A stretch of DNA of 64,000 nt from Kordia sp965283645 (GTDB taxonomy: Bacteria; Bacteroidota; Bacteroidia; Flavobacteriales; Flavobacteriaceae): the NCBI RefSeq assembly GCF_965283645.1, contig NZ_CBDIPG010000001.1, forward strand, positions 2,604,001 to 2,668,000, written 5' to 3'. Shown one piece after another: positions 1 through 9,500 of this stretch. A program made the translations under genes and the position numbers. The notes under the pieces were generated by a model. That model made no database searches. It worked only from the letters and a program-made list of their open reading frames with translations, and was not told the origin of the DNA. Every line of letters starts with the position of its first letter. The stretch's first letter is position 1.

Positions 1-121
1 TCCATGTTTTTTTCTTCCTGTCTTGTTTTGACAAAATTTTATCAAAAATACAACTTTTGTAAAAAACACATCATATCTTTTACATATATTTATATGATAA
101 TTATTTAAGATTTTAACAGAA

Positions 122-661
122 ATGAGAGATTCTAATTTTTTCCACCCTAAAAATATTGTATTCGTAATTTTTATGTGTTTGTTTTCATGTTTATGTTTTG
201 GACAATCAAATGTACCATCACAAGGAAGTGATTTTTGGCGCAATGTTCGTTTTGGTGGCGGTGTTGGATTGAGTTTTGGAAATAATATTTTTAGTGCAAC
301 TGTAGCTCCGAGTGCTATTTATGATTTTGATGCACAGTTTGCCGCTGGTGTTTCTTTAAGTTACACCTATTTTAAGGATGATGATTTTTTTAAATCGACT
401 ATTGTTGGTGGAAGTTTTATAGGCTTGTATAATCCTTTGCGGGAAATTCAACTTTCTACAGAGTTTGAGTATATGAATGTGAGTCGTGATTTTGACGATC
501 CAATTTTTATAGATGATAATTATTGGCAGCCAGCCGTGTTTTTTGGTATTGGATATACTACAAATAATATTACCGTTGGTGTTCGGTATAATGTGCTACA
601 CGATGATGATAAGAGCATTTATGCAGATGCGTTGGTACCGTTTTTTAGAGTTTATTTTTAA
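122..661 (+). CDS. Small outer-membrane beta-barrel protein, unknown role
   Basis: The 179-residue product starts with a hydrophobic stretch (about residues 10-27) ending CLCFGQ, which looks like a Sec signal peptide. The mature part alternates Gly and aromatic residues (FGGGVGLSFGN, FFGIGYTTNNITVGVRY) and ends in FFRVYF with a terminal Phe, as expected of a small beta-barrel in the outer membrane. Proteins of this size and pattern are common in flavobacteria. From memory, some are labelled alpha-ketoglutarate decarboxylase, but nothing here supports an enzyme. It faces the convergent gene that follows, with a few bases of overlap at the 3' ends. The function is unknown. Confidence 0.7.
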   Translation: MRDSNFFHPKNIVFVIFMCLFSCLCFGQSNVPSQGSDFWRNVRFGGGVGLSFGNNIFSATVAPSAIYDFDAQFAAGVSLSYTYFKDDDFFKSTIVGGSFIGLYNPLREIQLSTEFEYMNVSRDFDDPIFIDDNYWQPAVFFGIGYTTNNITVGVRYNVLHDDDKSIYADALVPFFRVYF

Positions 662-995
662 ACCAAACTTTTTGCCATTCGCGTTGCAACAATAGAAAAG
701 CAACTTGTTCTGAAAGTTCTACAACATCCGAACCATCAAGCGCTTTTATTTTAGCTTCCGACACATCCATGATGTATAATAGATTGAGGTATTCCGCAAA
801 TTTTTCTTGAATTAACTGATATACAGTTGCATGCAACTCTTTTTTGAGTGTTTCTGGCGAAATTGTAGCTGAGAACGATTCTTCAATGTTAGCTAAAGTA
901 AAGTCTTTGTTTAGTTGTGTAATTAGTTTTTCATACAATTCTTCTTTTGTGGCATCTACTAATAAAGCTTCTATGTGTTCATATTTTTTTAGCAT
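645..995 (-). CDS. Conserved flavobacterial hypothetical protein
   Basis: This is a soluble, helical protein of about 116 residues that starts MLKKYEHIEALL and ends QREWQKVWFKNKL. The frame is open to an ATG at 1052. I prefer the ATG at 995 because the extra 19 residues are basic and unlike the rest, and because the upstream ATG would overlap the divergent gene start at 1051. It has no signal peptide or membrane segment. I recognise the pattern as a small conserved protein of Flavobacteriaceae without a known role. Its 3' end overlaps that of the convergent barrel gene by about 17 bases. Confidence 0.6.
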   Translation of the reverse strand: MLKKYEHIEALLVDATKEELYEKLITQLNKDFTLANIEESFSATISPETLKKELHATVYQLIQEKFAEYLNLLYIMDVSEAKIKALDGSDVVELSEQVAFLLLQREWQKVWFKNKL

Positions 996-1050
996 GCAAC
1001 GAAGGTAACTAATTCTTATATAATTTCGCAATTTGCTTAACTTTACACTC

Positions 1051-1653
1051 ATGAATCATCCAAAGATTTTGATAGCAAAATTTATGCTTCACATACAAGC
1101 AAATATAAAAGCTTACATTCGATTCGTTGCTATGCTTTTATTTGTAACCACACTCTTTTCAAAACTTTGGGGCGTATACGATTTAATTGCTTTTAGCATC
1201 CTATTTGTTATGCTGATTTTTGATTTGTTACAAAGAAATTATCCAAAAACTCCATTTGAAGCATTTAGCTATTATATATTCTGGATTGTAGCATTTTTTA
1301 GTATTATTATTAGTATTTATGTACAGTTTAATTATTTTGAATTTGAGCACGACTTTGCTTTTTTTCATTTTCCAATTAAAGAAGTTTTTGTCATAAAATT
1401 GATTGTTTTTATTGTTTCATTCATTAAGTATAAAAGTATTATTGTGACAAATACAATTTTAAGCAAGCTATGGTTGGTTGTTATATTTTTGCATTTTACT
1501 TCTATTTTATTGAACTCAACATATGGTTTTGAAACTTGGTTTTACAACTTAGCAATTATTTCCGCTATGGAAACATTAGTGATTATTTTTACTGAAAATA
1601 AGTTGTTGATTTACAAATTGACAGTTATTGATTTTCTATGGAAGAAAAAGTGA
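1051..1653 (+). CDS. Multi-pass inner-membrane protein, unknown role
   Basis: The product of about 200 residues begins MNHPKILIAKFML. It contains five or six hydrophobic segments, for example FVAMLLFVTTLF, LIAFSILFVMLIFDLL, YIFWIVAFFSIIISIYV and LWLVVIFLHFTSILL, so it is an integral membrane protein. I chose the ATG at 1051; an in-frame alternative start lies six codons upstream. The coding strand is rich in Phe and Ile with few charged residues. No family was recognised. It runs divergently from the small gene ending at 645. Confidence 0.55.
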   Translation: MNHPKILIAKFMLHIQANIKAYIRFVAMLLFVTTLFSKLWGVYDLIAFSILFVMLIFDLLQRNYPKTPFEAFSYYIFWIVAFFSIIISIYVQFNYFEFEHDFAFFHFPIKEVFVIKLIVFIVSFIKYKSIIVTNTILSKLWLVVIFLHFTSILLNSTYGFETWFYNLAIISAMETLVIIFTENKLLIYKLTVIDFLWKKK

Positions 1654-1817
1654 TTGCGCTTAAAAAAACCATCTTTTTATAGTACTGCTTTTCAAATTGT
1701 TACTTGCAATCTTTCTTATATTTATGTAAATGAAATTAATTTTCATGATAAAAACTACTGATTATTAGTATCTTTAAAGTACTATCGCGAAAGCAAATAT
1801 TAACCAATTTTATTACA

Positions 1818-3134
1818 ATGCTCAACCTAAAATACCTTTTTAAACAAGTTAGAGATAGCTTTTGGTTTGTTCCTACATTAATTATAGCCATGAGTGTTTT
1901 GGGCGCTGTTTTTTTATTGTATGTTGATAAAACGCATCCTTTTACGCCTGAAGGTATTTTTAAGATTATTTTTTCTGAGAATTCTGAATCGGGTCGAAAT
2001 GTTTTAACTGTAATTGCAGGTTCTATGGTTGGTATTGCCGGAACTGTGTTTTCTATTACGATTGTAGTATTGCAATTGGCGTCTTCACAATTTGGACCGA
2101 GATTGCTTCAGAATTTTATGTATAAACGGCTGAATCAAGTTGTGTTAGGACAATATGTTGGTGTGTTTTTGTACTGTATTATTGTGATTAACGCAATTCG
2201 TGATAATGATAGTTATGCTTTTATTCCTAATGTGTCTATCATTTTTGCCATCTTTTTAGCGATATTTAATGTGTTTTTACTTGTAATTTTTATTCATAGT
2301 ATTAGCATGAGCATTCAGCCAAGTAAGATTATTAATGAATTGCGTGATCGTATTGAGAATAATATTCAAACTATTTATCCGCGACATTTAAAAAAAGATT
2401 TGCCTTTTTCCGAAGCAAAAGATGATGCTACAGCCAATTTAACAAAGATTAAAAGTGTTTCCTGCAAGCATAGTGGCTACATACAGTATTTTGATTTGGA
2501 TGCGTTGGTAGCAATTGCTCGCGATTATGAAGTTGTTATTAAAGCGTTGCACAAACCTGGTGGTTATGTTGTTTCGGAACAATCAATTTTTGAAGTTTTT
2601 CAACAGCAATCTTCTGAAAAGAAAGATTTAGATTCTGATTTTTCACTTCAAGAAATGTTTAAAATTGCCACAAAAAAAACATTTTTTCAAGATATTGAAT
2701 TTGGCATTCATCAGATTGTTGAAATTGCTTCAAAAGCATTGTCGCCAAGTGTTAACAATCCGTATACGGCTGTTGTGTGTATTGATAATTTGACTTCTAT
2801 TTTGTGTAAACTAGCACAGTCTGAAATTCCAGATTCGACTATTAAAGATGATGATGAGCAAATACGTGTGCTTTTGATTACCGATTCGTTTCAAGGGTTT
2901 TTGGAAGCCGCTTTTAATTTGATTCGACAGTATGGAAAAACGAGCCCTTTTATTATTATTAAATTGATGGAAGCACTGACTGTTATTTTAAAATTTGACA
3001 CTTCCAATTCGCACACAGAAAATCTTAAAGAATATGCCGAAATTGTGATGAAAACTGGGAAAGCTTCTTTTTTGTTAGCAACTGATATTGCTGATTTGGA
3101 ACAGCGTTATACCCTTTTTAAAACAAGCGCTTGA
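1818..3134 (+). CDS. DUF2254 domain membrane protein
   Basis: The 438-residue protein has two N-terminal membrane segments (about residues 15-37 and 65-90), then the typical DUF2254 block GTVFSITIVVLQLASSQFGPR near residue 75, and two further membrane segments (about 110-125 and 138-162). A long cytoplasmic C-terminal region follows, with the motif ASKALSPSVNNPYTA near residues 303-317. DUF2254 proteins are predicted inner-membrane proteins of unknown function, about 420-450 residues long, so this copy is full length. It stands alone, about 165 bases after the previous gene. A near-consensus -7 box TATCTTTA lies upstream, around 1770. Confidence 0.85.
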   Translation: MLNLKYLFKQVRDSFWFVPTLIIAMSVLGAVFLLYVDKTHPFTPEGIFKIIFSENSESGRNVLTVIAGSMVGIAGTVFSITIVVLQLASSQFGPRLLQNFMYKRLNQVVLGQYVGVFLYCIIVINAIRDNDSYAFIPNVSIIFAIFLAIFNVFLLVIFIHSISMSIQPSKIINELRDRIENNIQTIYPRHLKKDLPFSEAKDDATANLTKIKSVSCKHSGYIQYFDLDALVAIARDYEVVIKALHKPGGYVVSEQSIFEVFQQQSSEKKDLDSDFSLQEMFKIATKKTFFQDIEFGIHQIVEIASKALSPSVNNPYTAVVCIDNLTSILCKLAQSEIPDSTIKDDDEQIRVLLITDSFQGFLEAAFNLIRQYGKTSPFIIIKLMEALTVILKFDTSNSHTENLKEYAEIVMKTGKASFLLATDIADLEQRYTLFKTSA

Positions 3135-3213
3135 TGCTATTAAATTCCTTGCTTGCCTAACATAGTATTTTGATTATGTTTCATGTGACAAGCAAGAAAT
3201 TCGTATCTCGTTT

Positions 3214-4584
3214 TTAAAGATTCGGAACAGTTACATTTCCACCAACCCAACATTTCATTTGTATTTTTTCTCCACCTTTGTATCCTTTTTTAAAGATATC
3301 TGTCTTGCTTGGCGCAGCTTGCATGTATGAGTTTATAAGTTCGGTTGCTTCTCCTTTTTTAGAAGCATCAACTTGTCGTGCTTTTTTTGCCATTTCGGCA
3401 GCTTTCCAATAGATGGCTCTTTTTGAGAATTCGTCCGTTCCGCATTCATTCGCGCTTGACGCATATAAGCGTGCTATGTTTATGTAAGCAGTTCCTGAAG
3501 TAGGATCAAATTTGATGGCTTTTAAAAAATATGTGCGTGCCTTTGATTTTTGCCCTTTTTGAACCGCTTTGTTTCCAAGATTGTTTAGAATTTTTGCTTT
3601 TTTGCTTCCGTCAGTTTCATACGCCATGTATTGATCAAAATATTCTTTCGCCTTTTCTTCATCTCCTTTTCGCTTGTATATTGTATGTAAATAATATTTT
3701 GAATTTGCAGTTGGTTCTATGTTGTCTATTGCTATGATCAATTCCAAAAACAAAGGACTTTCATTGCATTTTTTTGAATCTAATCGACTCGCCGTTTTGC
3801 GCAACCATTGCAGGTCATTTTTATTGATTTCTAACTTTTTTTGATATAGCGGAACCAACGTTTTACAAGTAGCTTCTTTTTCTAACAGTATGACCATGTT
3901 TTTTGTAAACTGATCAATTGCCGCTATATTTTTTGTTGCGCCATCTATTTTTTTTTGTTCTTTAGTTGTAAGCGTTTGTTTTTCCTGTTTAGCTAAGAGC
4001 TTCGTTTTTATATTTTGCAATCGTTTTTTTTCATAGTCAAATTTCGCATTGACTTCTTCAAATTTCTCTATAAACTTTTCCAGAGAAACACCATCTTCTT
4101 TTAAAGTATACATTGTATGGTAGAGTTCAAAATATTTGTAGATGTGTCTTGGGTTTTTGAAGTTTTTTTGATCGGTCGTAAATGCTTCATCAAATACAGT
4201 GTATTGCTCTTTTATAGTACCAATTTTATAATCGTGCATGACAGCGCCAATTTTGGATAGCATGAGTCCTTTTTTAGTTTTTGAAGGAACATTTTGGATT
4301 CTGTCTTTGTACAACTGAAGTAAAGCTACAGCCGCTTCTTTTTTGTTGCTAGCATTTTTTAACTCATAATTTAGCATAGTTTCTCCATATGCATAGATTG
4401 CGGAATTAATTGTTGCACAGTTTTCCCTTAAGTACGCTAGTTGAGGCTTGGCGCTTACAAAGTTTTTAGATTTTACATTTCCTGCGAATAGTGAGAGCGT
4501 TTCATTGCACTTTTGTTGAGCATTTGTCTTAAAAACAAAAGCTGCGGTAAAAGTGACAATGAAAACTTTGGTAATTGTTTTCAT
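3214..4584 (-). CDS. Periplasmic tetratricopeptide repeat protein
   Basis: The protein of about 456 residues has a signal peptide (MKTITKVFIVTFTAAFVFKTNAQ). The body is helical and Lys-rich, with TPR-like units in the C-terminal half such as NNLGNKAVQKGQKSKARTYF followed by PTSGTAYINIARLYASSA. The start at 4584 (MKTITKVF) gives a cleaner signal peptide than the ATG three codons upstream. TPR proteins scaffold protein-protein contacts; the partner is unknown. It is a single gene on the minus strand between two plus-strand genes, with an upstream region of about 250 bases shared with the M57 protease gene. Confidence 0.75.
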   Translation of the reverse strand: MKTITKVFIVTFTAAFVFKTNAQQKCNETLSLFAGNVKSKNFVSAKPQLAYLRENCATINSAIYAYGETMLNYELKNASNKKEAAVALLQLYKDRIQNVPSKTKKGLMLSKIGAVMHDYKIGTIKEQYTVFDEAFTTDQKNFKNPRHIYKYFELYHTMYTLKEDGVSLEKFIEKFEEVNAKFDYEKKRLQNIKTKLLAKQEKQTLTTKEQKKIDGATKNIAAIDQFTKNMVILLEKEATCKTLVPLYQKKLEINKNDLQWLRKTASRLDSKKCNESPLFLELIIAIDNIEPTANSKYYLHTIYKRKGDEEKAKEYFDQYMAYETDGSKKAKILNNLGNKAVQKGQKSKARTYFLKAIKFDPTSGTAYINIARLYASSANECGTDEFSKRAIYWKAAEMAKKARQVDASKKGEATELINSYMQAAPSKTDIFKKGYKGGEKIQMKCWVGGNVTVPNL

Positions 4585-4806
4585 TTGTTTCAATTTAAAT
4601 CGGTTTATATGTGGAAAGCATCAAAACATATACCAAAAAAAATGAGCTTAATTTTGGCTTGAAAACATTAAAAAATAATACAAATAACTCAACAAAATGT
4701 AAACTTAATACTACTATTCTATTAAGCTATCTTAACCTTAATATTATGCTTTTGTAACCATACCAAAACTAGTCTTTTGCCATACTTCACTTCTTGATTA
4801 ACTTTC

Positions 4807-4814
4807 TAGGTTTG
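4807..4814 (+). promoter_or_regulatory. Probable -7 promoter box (TAGGTTTG)
   Basis: TAGGTTTG matches the Bacteroidota -7 consensus TAnnTTTG and lies 22 bases before the ATG of the M57 protease gene. A clear -33 TTTG at the usual spacing was not found, so only the -7 element is supported. Confidence 0.45.
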
Positions 4815-4836
4815 GGCAAACACAAAAATCATACTC

Positions 4837-5901
4837 ATGAAAAAAATTAAATTTTTAGTTTGGACATTTATGTCCTTTATTGTTTTCAGTTGTAGCACCG
4901 ACAATGTAGCTTTTACTGAAGAAGAACAAGCCTCAGAAGTACAAATAGATCAATCTGAACTTGTTATGAAAGAAATTCTAAGTCTTGGGTTTTCTGAGAA
5001 AGATATTGTAGACATGGGTTCTTATTATCTTGTGGGAAATGATATTACTTTTTCTAAAACTGGAAGACCACAAATTGCCGATGAAGATATGACAGCTAAG
5101 CAACGTAGAACTACGTATTTGGTAGCTGACAATACTATTGGCGTTCGTATTGATCCTTCATTACCATCTAATTGGATTACAGCTACTAGAAATGCTATGG
5201 CACATTGGAATGCAAATTCGGGAAGTTCTATCTTTTTGTATGAAACAGATTATTATTGGCCTTATCAAGGTGGATTTTTGTTTAATCCTGAGATTCAGGT
5301 AATGAATGATGGTACAGATCCATTACCAAATAATACTATTGCAGCAGCAGAGTTTCCAACTTCTGACGGAATGCCAGGCTATAGAATTCGTATTAATTTG
5401 AGTTTTAATGCGTGTTCTGTTTCAAACAATTTGCGATTTTACAATATGATTCATGAAATTGGACATTGTTTAACGTTTGCGCATACAAACTCTTCGTTTG
5501 GAACGCATATTGCTGGCACACCAACAAGTGATTCAAATTCTGTGATGAACGGTGGAACCGCGTGTACATTGAGTAGCGGACTTTCTACTGGCGACCGAAC
5601 TGCCGTTGACACTTTGTATCCGTTAGGAATAACTGCTCCTAGTAACATTCAAGCATATCATGATGGCGATGAAGAGTTAACTATGACATGGAATGCTGTA
5701 CCAGGCGCAACAAGTTATCGTATTTATAATAATATTAAAGAAACTGGAAAAACAGGTTGGTATCATTATAGAACGCGTACTTCAAACAGTTATAGTAGAG
5801 AATTGAAGGTAAAGTACCGAAACGGTTACCGAATGATGGTCAGTGCTATTGATGCCAACGGAAACGAAAGTAAGATGGTGGAAGCAAATTATAATTGGTA
5901 A
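4837..5901 (+). CDS. M57-family zinc metalloprotease lipoprotein
   Basis: The product has 354 residues. A lipoprotein signal ends at Cys19 (FIVFSC), so the protein should be anchored to an envelope membrane. The metzincin-type motif HEIGHCLTFAH is at residues 206-216; its three His bind zinc and its Glu is catalytic. HEIGH is the signature of peptidase family M57. A downstream GLSTGDRTAVDTLYP stretch ends the catalytic domain. The last 90 or so residues (from APSNIQAYHDGDEELTMTW) look like a fibronectin type III fold, probably for substrate or surface binding. An intact catalytic motif suggests an active secreted protease. It is monocistronic, with a promoter box and a strong terminator. Confidence 0.9.
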   Translation: MKKIKFLVWTFMSFIVFSCSTDNVAFTEEEQASEVQIDQSELVMKEILSLGFSEKDIVDMGSYYLVGNDITFSKTGRPQIADEDMTAKQRRTTYLVADNTIGVRIDPSLPSNWITATRNAMAHWNANSGSSIFLYETDYYWPYQGGFLFNPEIQVMNDGTDPLPNNTIAAAEFPTSDGMPGYRIRINLSFNACSVSNNLRFYNMIHEIGHCLTFAHTNSSFGTHIAGTPTSDSNSVMNGGTACTLSSGLSTGDRTAVDTLYPLGITAPSNIQAYHDGDEELTMTWNAVPGATSYRIYNNIKETGKTGWYHYRTRTSNSYSRELKVKYRNGYRMMVSAIDANGNESKMVEANYNW

Positions 5902-5943
5902 TAACACAAACTACTGTAAAATGCAGCAGATTTTTGAAAAGAA

Positions 5944-5978
5944 AAAAGGTTGTCCTTGTTGGACAACCTTTTTGTGTT
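5944..5978. terminator. Rho-independent terminator, bidirectional
   Basis: A 12-bp perfect stem (AAAAGGTTGTCC / GGACAACCTTTT) with a 5-base loop is followed by T-rich sequence on the plus strand and on the minus strand. It lies between the convergent M57 protease and lipoprotein genes. Confidence 0.85.
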
Positions 5979-6037
5979 TTATGTGAGTTTGATACAAATA
6001 TTGATTTTTAGCATCATTATAAAAATGATGTCAAATT

Positions 6038-6571
6038 TTACCAATCTAAATGGTATTGTAACGCTTCTTTTGGAATTTTCTTTTTAACATACTTTGTTAT
6101 TTTCTCAGCACTCGTTGCGCTTTGAAACGTTTTTATGACTAAAGTATCACGAGATGATTCACGTAATATAATTTGATTTTTTGCAACTTTATAGGTGCCA
6201 CCAGGAATTTCATATACGTATTCCACAAAAAAACCTTCATCACTGTAATTGTAATATCCCATGGTTGCTTTTTTAGGATTGAATGATGCTGCTTTGTTGA
6301 GATCGATTCCTTTGAAATGCCCTACTTTACCTTCTCCATAAAATTTAATTCCACTTTTAAAGTTTTCAAGATTGTATTCTTTAATAAATTCTTCAGAAAA
6401 CACAGCCATATAAAATACCGTCGTATCAATATGTTTTATGTATTCTTTATTTTGATTCGGTTTTATACTGAATTTAGCTGGCTTAAAACGTGCCATTCCA
6501 TAATCATTTTTAGTTGTGATACAACTAAAAATGATTACAAAAAAGCTCAGTATAAACATCTTTTTTACCAT
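6038..6571 (-). CDS. Small lipoprotein downstream of RHS gene; candidate immunity or accessory protein
   Basis: The 177-residue product has a lipoprotein signal ending at Cys17 (FFVIIFSC). The mature part contains no family I recognise; it ends KKKIPKEALQYHLDW. Its start codon overlaps the end of the RHS gene by 7 bases, so translation is probably coupled and the two act together. In polymorphic toxin loci the gene just after the toxin is usually its immunity protein; here that is an inference from position only, and a lipoprotein would fit a toxin acting in the envelope. A perfect 17-bp inverted repeat lies inside the coding region just after the signal peptide codons. Confidence 0.75.
   Translation of the reverse strand: MVKKMFILSFFVIIFSCITTKNDYGMARFKPAKFSIKPNQNKEYIKHIDTTVFYMAVFSEEFIKEYNLENFKSGIKFYGEGKVGHFKGIDLNKAASFNPKKATMGYYNYSDEGFFVEYVYEIPGGTYKVAKNQIILRESSRDTLVIKTFQSATSAEKITKYVKKKIPKEALQYHLDW
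6501..6537. repeat. Perfect 17-bp inverted repeat with 3-base loop inside a gene
   Basis: The arms 6501-6517 and 6521-6537 are exact reverse complements around GAT (arm TAATCATTTTTAGTTGT). They lie within the lipoprotein coding sequence, about 34-70 bases after its start codon, over codons for the lipobox Cys and the following TTKND residues. As RNA this is a strong hairpin near the ribosome-loading region. Confidence 0.85.
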
Positions 6572-9500
6572 GATGAAAATGCATTAGGTGTTCTGTATTG
6601 TGAATATCCTTTCCAATCCCACGATTGATTTTCAAATCCTCGCTGTCTTTTATCTAATAAAGTTAAGCCAAAAGCTCTAATTCTTAAGTTATGAATTGCG
6701 TGGTTTTGAATGGCATGTCTAACTTTTTCAGAATTTACCCCAATTTTATATCCTTTGTATCCAAAAGTTAACGCTCCAAGTCTATGTGGTGTTCCTTCTA
6801 TAGTTTTTCCGTTTGGCAAGTTTCTTCCAAAAGAATCTGTATAGTTGGTACCAGGAATTCCGTTATATCCACCAGGAAGTGCTTTTTCTCCCTCTAAATC
6901 TCTAAATCCTGTGAATAATTGAAAACCTACGGAGTAATCTCCAATAGATAGATTTAGGGAAGCTGTTCTGAAGCTATCTCCTTTATCTCCTGCAGGACCA
7001 ATTGAACCATCATTTTCATATCGCAATTTAAAATCTCCACTTCTAAATCCTACAACACCTGTTCTTTGTTTAAAATCACTCATGCCGCCTTTACCGCTCC
7101 ACCAATTTGTTCCATAGGAGAATCCTGTTTTTCCATCGTCATACGCGGCTAAGATAGATTTTCTTATTTCAACTCCATTCCCAAAGCCGTTATAGTTACC
7201 ATAATTCATATATCCAATACCTGCTGAGAAACTCCAGTTACCATCACTATAGCTAACACTTAAGCTAGCACCTATTCCGGACGCATTCCCAAATGCTACA
7301 GACGGGCTTATACTTATGTTCCAATCGCCTATGGGAATATTAAACGACGGTAAAAAAGCACCGACAAAACCTCCTGCCGCAATGGAGAGTAAGGAGCCTG
7401 TACTCCAGACCATGGACGGCGCAATTCCGTAGGTTATTCCTCCAATGATAGCTCCTCCTAGTATAGCCATTCCAAAACCGCCCCAACTCCAGTTTCCTGT
7501 CTGTATTGCATGACCAATGTACGCCGCAGCACCTGAAATTGCACCAACGATTACACCTACTAAAACTGCTGCCCAAATTATTTCACCACTTGGATCGCTA
7601 AATGATAGCGGATTGTTCCATACATAGCCATACCGGTTAAAACTCTGTGTATTGTATGGATCTTGTATAAAATTATCGGGCGATAGGAAACGACCTAGTT
7701 TTGCATCGTACATACGACCATTCATATGAATGAGTGATACTTCAAAGAAATGCTCGTGTCCTGTGAAACCTCTACCAAGTAAAGAATCATGATTGAAAAC
7801 TGTGTCGCCTTGTAGGTTTACAAATTGATTTGTTTCTCCCCATGCTCCAAACTGACGTTTTTCTACAATTTCTGTACTTTCGTTTGAGATTGCTAAAATG
7901 CTTCCTAAGTAATCACGGTGTAAGTAATGGTATTCATCTATTGGACTACTTCCTTGTTGTTTTATGTGAACTATTGGCGCGCTGTACGCATTACCTCCAA
8001 TGTAGTTAAATACTTTTACGGTTCCGGTAGTGTTATCTTTAATAACTTCTACAGGAATGATACTTGAGTATTGTTTATGGTATTGACGCAAGTTTTTGTC
8101 TTCTTGCAAACCTCCGTAATACGCATGTGTTCTGTTCATGAACGGTCCGTATTCAAAGTTTACGATTCCATTGTCTTCTTGAAGAATTTTTACAGGTTTT
8201 TTGAATGCATTGTACGTTATTTGTTGCAATTCATTTTGCTGATAGTATAAATCTCCTTGCGTGTTTAACTCTACATTTTCTAATCGATACGCATTTGAAT
8301 TGTTGTAGTTATATTCACCTATGAAAGAGTTTTCAACAATTCTCCCTCGTTGATCATATTCTTGTTGATGGTTGACAGCTCCGCTAATTTGAGTTAATCT
8401 ATCTAAGTTATCATACGAGAAGTTTTCATTCCAATTTGTGAATGCATAGTTTTTTCTACTGTTAAGAATACCTCGTTGATGATTAAAACTGTAGTCCATT
8501 TTTAGCGCTACTATAGGTGTAGGCGGCGGCGTTCCTATTATGTATAGTCCTTGTTTACGATCGTAGATATTTGTTAAAAACCCATATTGATCGTATTGTT
8601 TTGTTTTGATGATTCCATTTCCTAAACTTATACTTAAGGATTTTCCTCTGGCAGTTTCGCTATTTATTCGCCATAAACGTAGGTTTGTATTAAAGTCACG
8701 TATTTCTCTTAATACACCTGTTGCCGTGTCATATACATTTTTTACAGCAACAGTATTGTTTACTCCTGCGGCATTTGTAATGTATGTTTCTTTATCAATT
8801 TGTCCATAACTATCATATGTTAATTGTTTTTCAAAATCGGCCGTTCCATTGTCTTCCGTAATTTTGTTTAATCGCTTATTGCTATCATAGTAATAGTTAT
8901 AGTCATAGTTTATACTATTTTCATTGTCCGTAGCTAACATTCGCTTTAATAGCTTTGTAGTTGTATCGTACTGATAGTCCGTAACTATGTTTGTTTGATC
9001 TCCCACAGTTTCCTTTCGAATTAATTTACCTATTGGACTGTATTGATAACTCGTGGTTCCTTTTGGACTTGTTTCTTGCAACATTTCTCCTATGATGTTG
9101 TATTGATACGTAAACGTACCTGCTGAAGGATCTGTTAATGCTGTTTTTCTTCCCCAACCATCAATTGTGATATTTACAATATGACCATCATAGTTGGTAG
9201 ATTTCATTTTTCCGTTGGCGTAATATGTATAGTTTACAGTTCCACCATCATCTTGAATACTAACTATGTTCCCAAAAGTATCTTTGGTTGATGTTACTGT
9301 TTTGGTACCATCATCAACCGTTGCCATTAAACCATTGTACGTTGTAGTTATTACTTTTCCTGTATATAGTTGTTGTGAAATGGGTCTGCCATATTGATCA
9401 AAAGCATATTGATTCCATTGTGTAGGAGCTGCTGTACTAAAGTACGGTTCACTTTCTTTTAGTTTTTTCCCTGCTACATCGTATTCAAAGTTTTTAAATA

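Noticed and set aside
122..661. Alpha-ketoglutarate decarboxylase label for the first gene
   Set aside because: The protein is a signal-peptide-bearing small beta-barrel with no enzyme motif; the label seems to be a propagated misannotation.
6317..6628. Plus-strand frame reading CDTTKNDYKK, similar to the lipoprotein N terminus
   Set aside because: The likeness comes from the 17-bp palindrome, which reads alike on both strands; it is not a gene.
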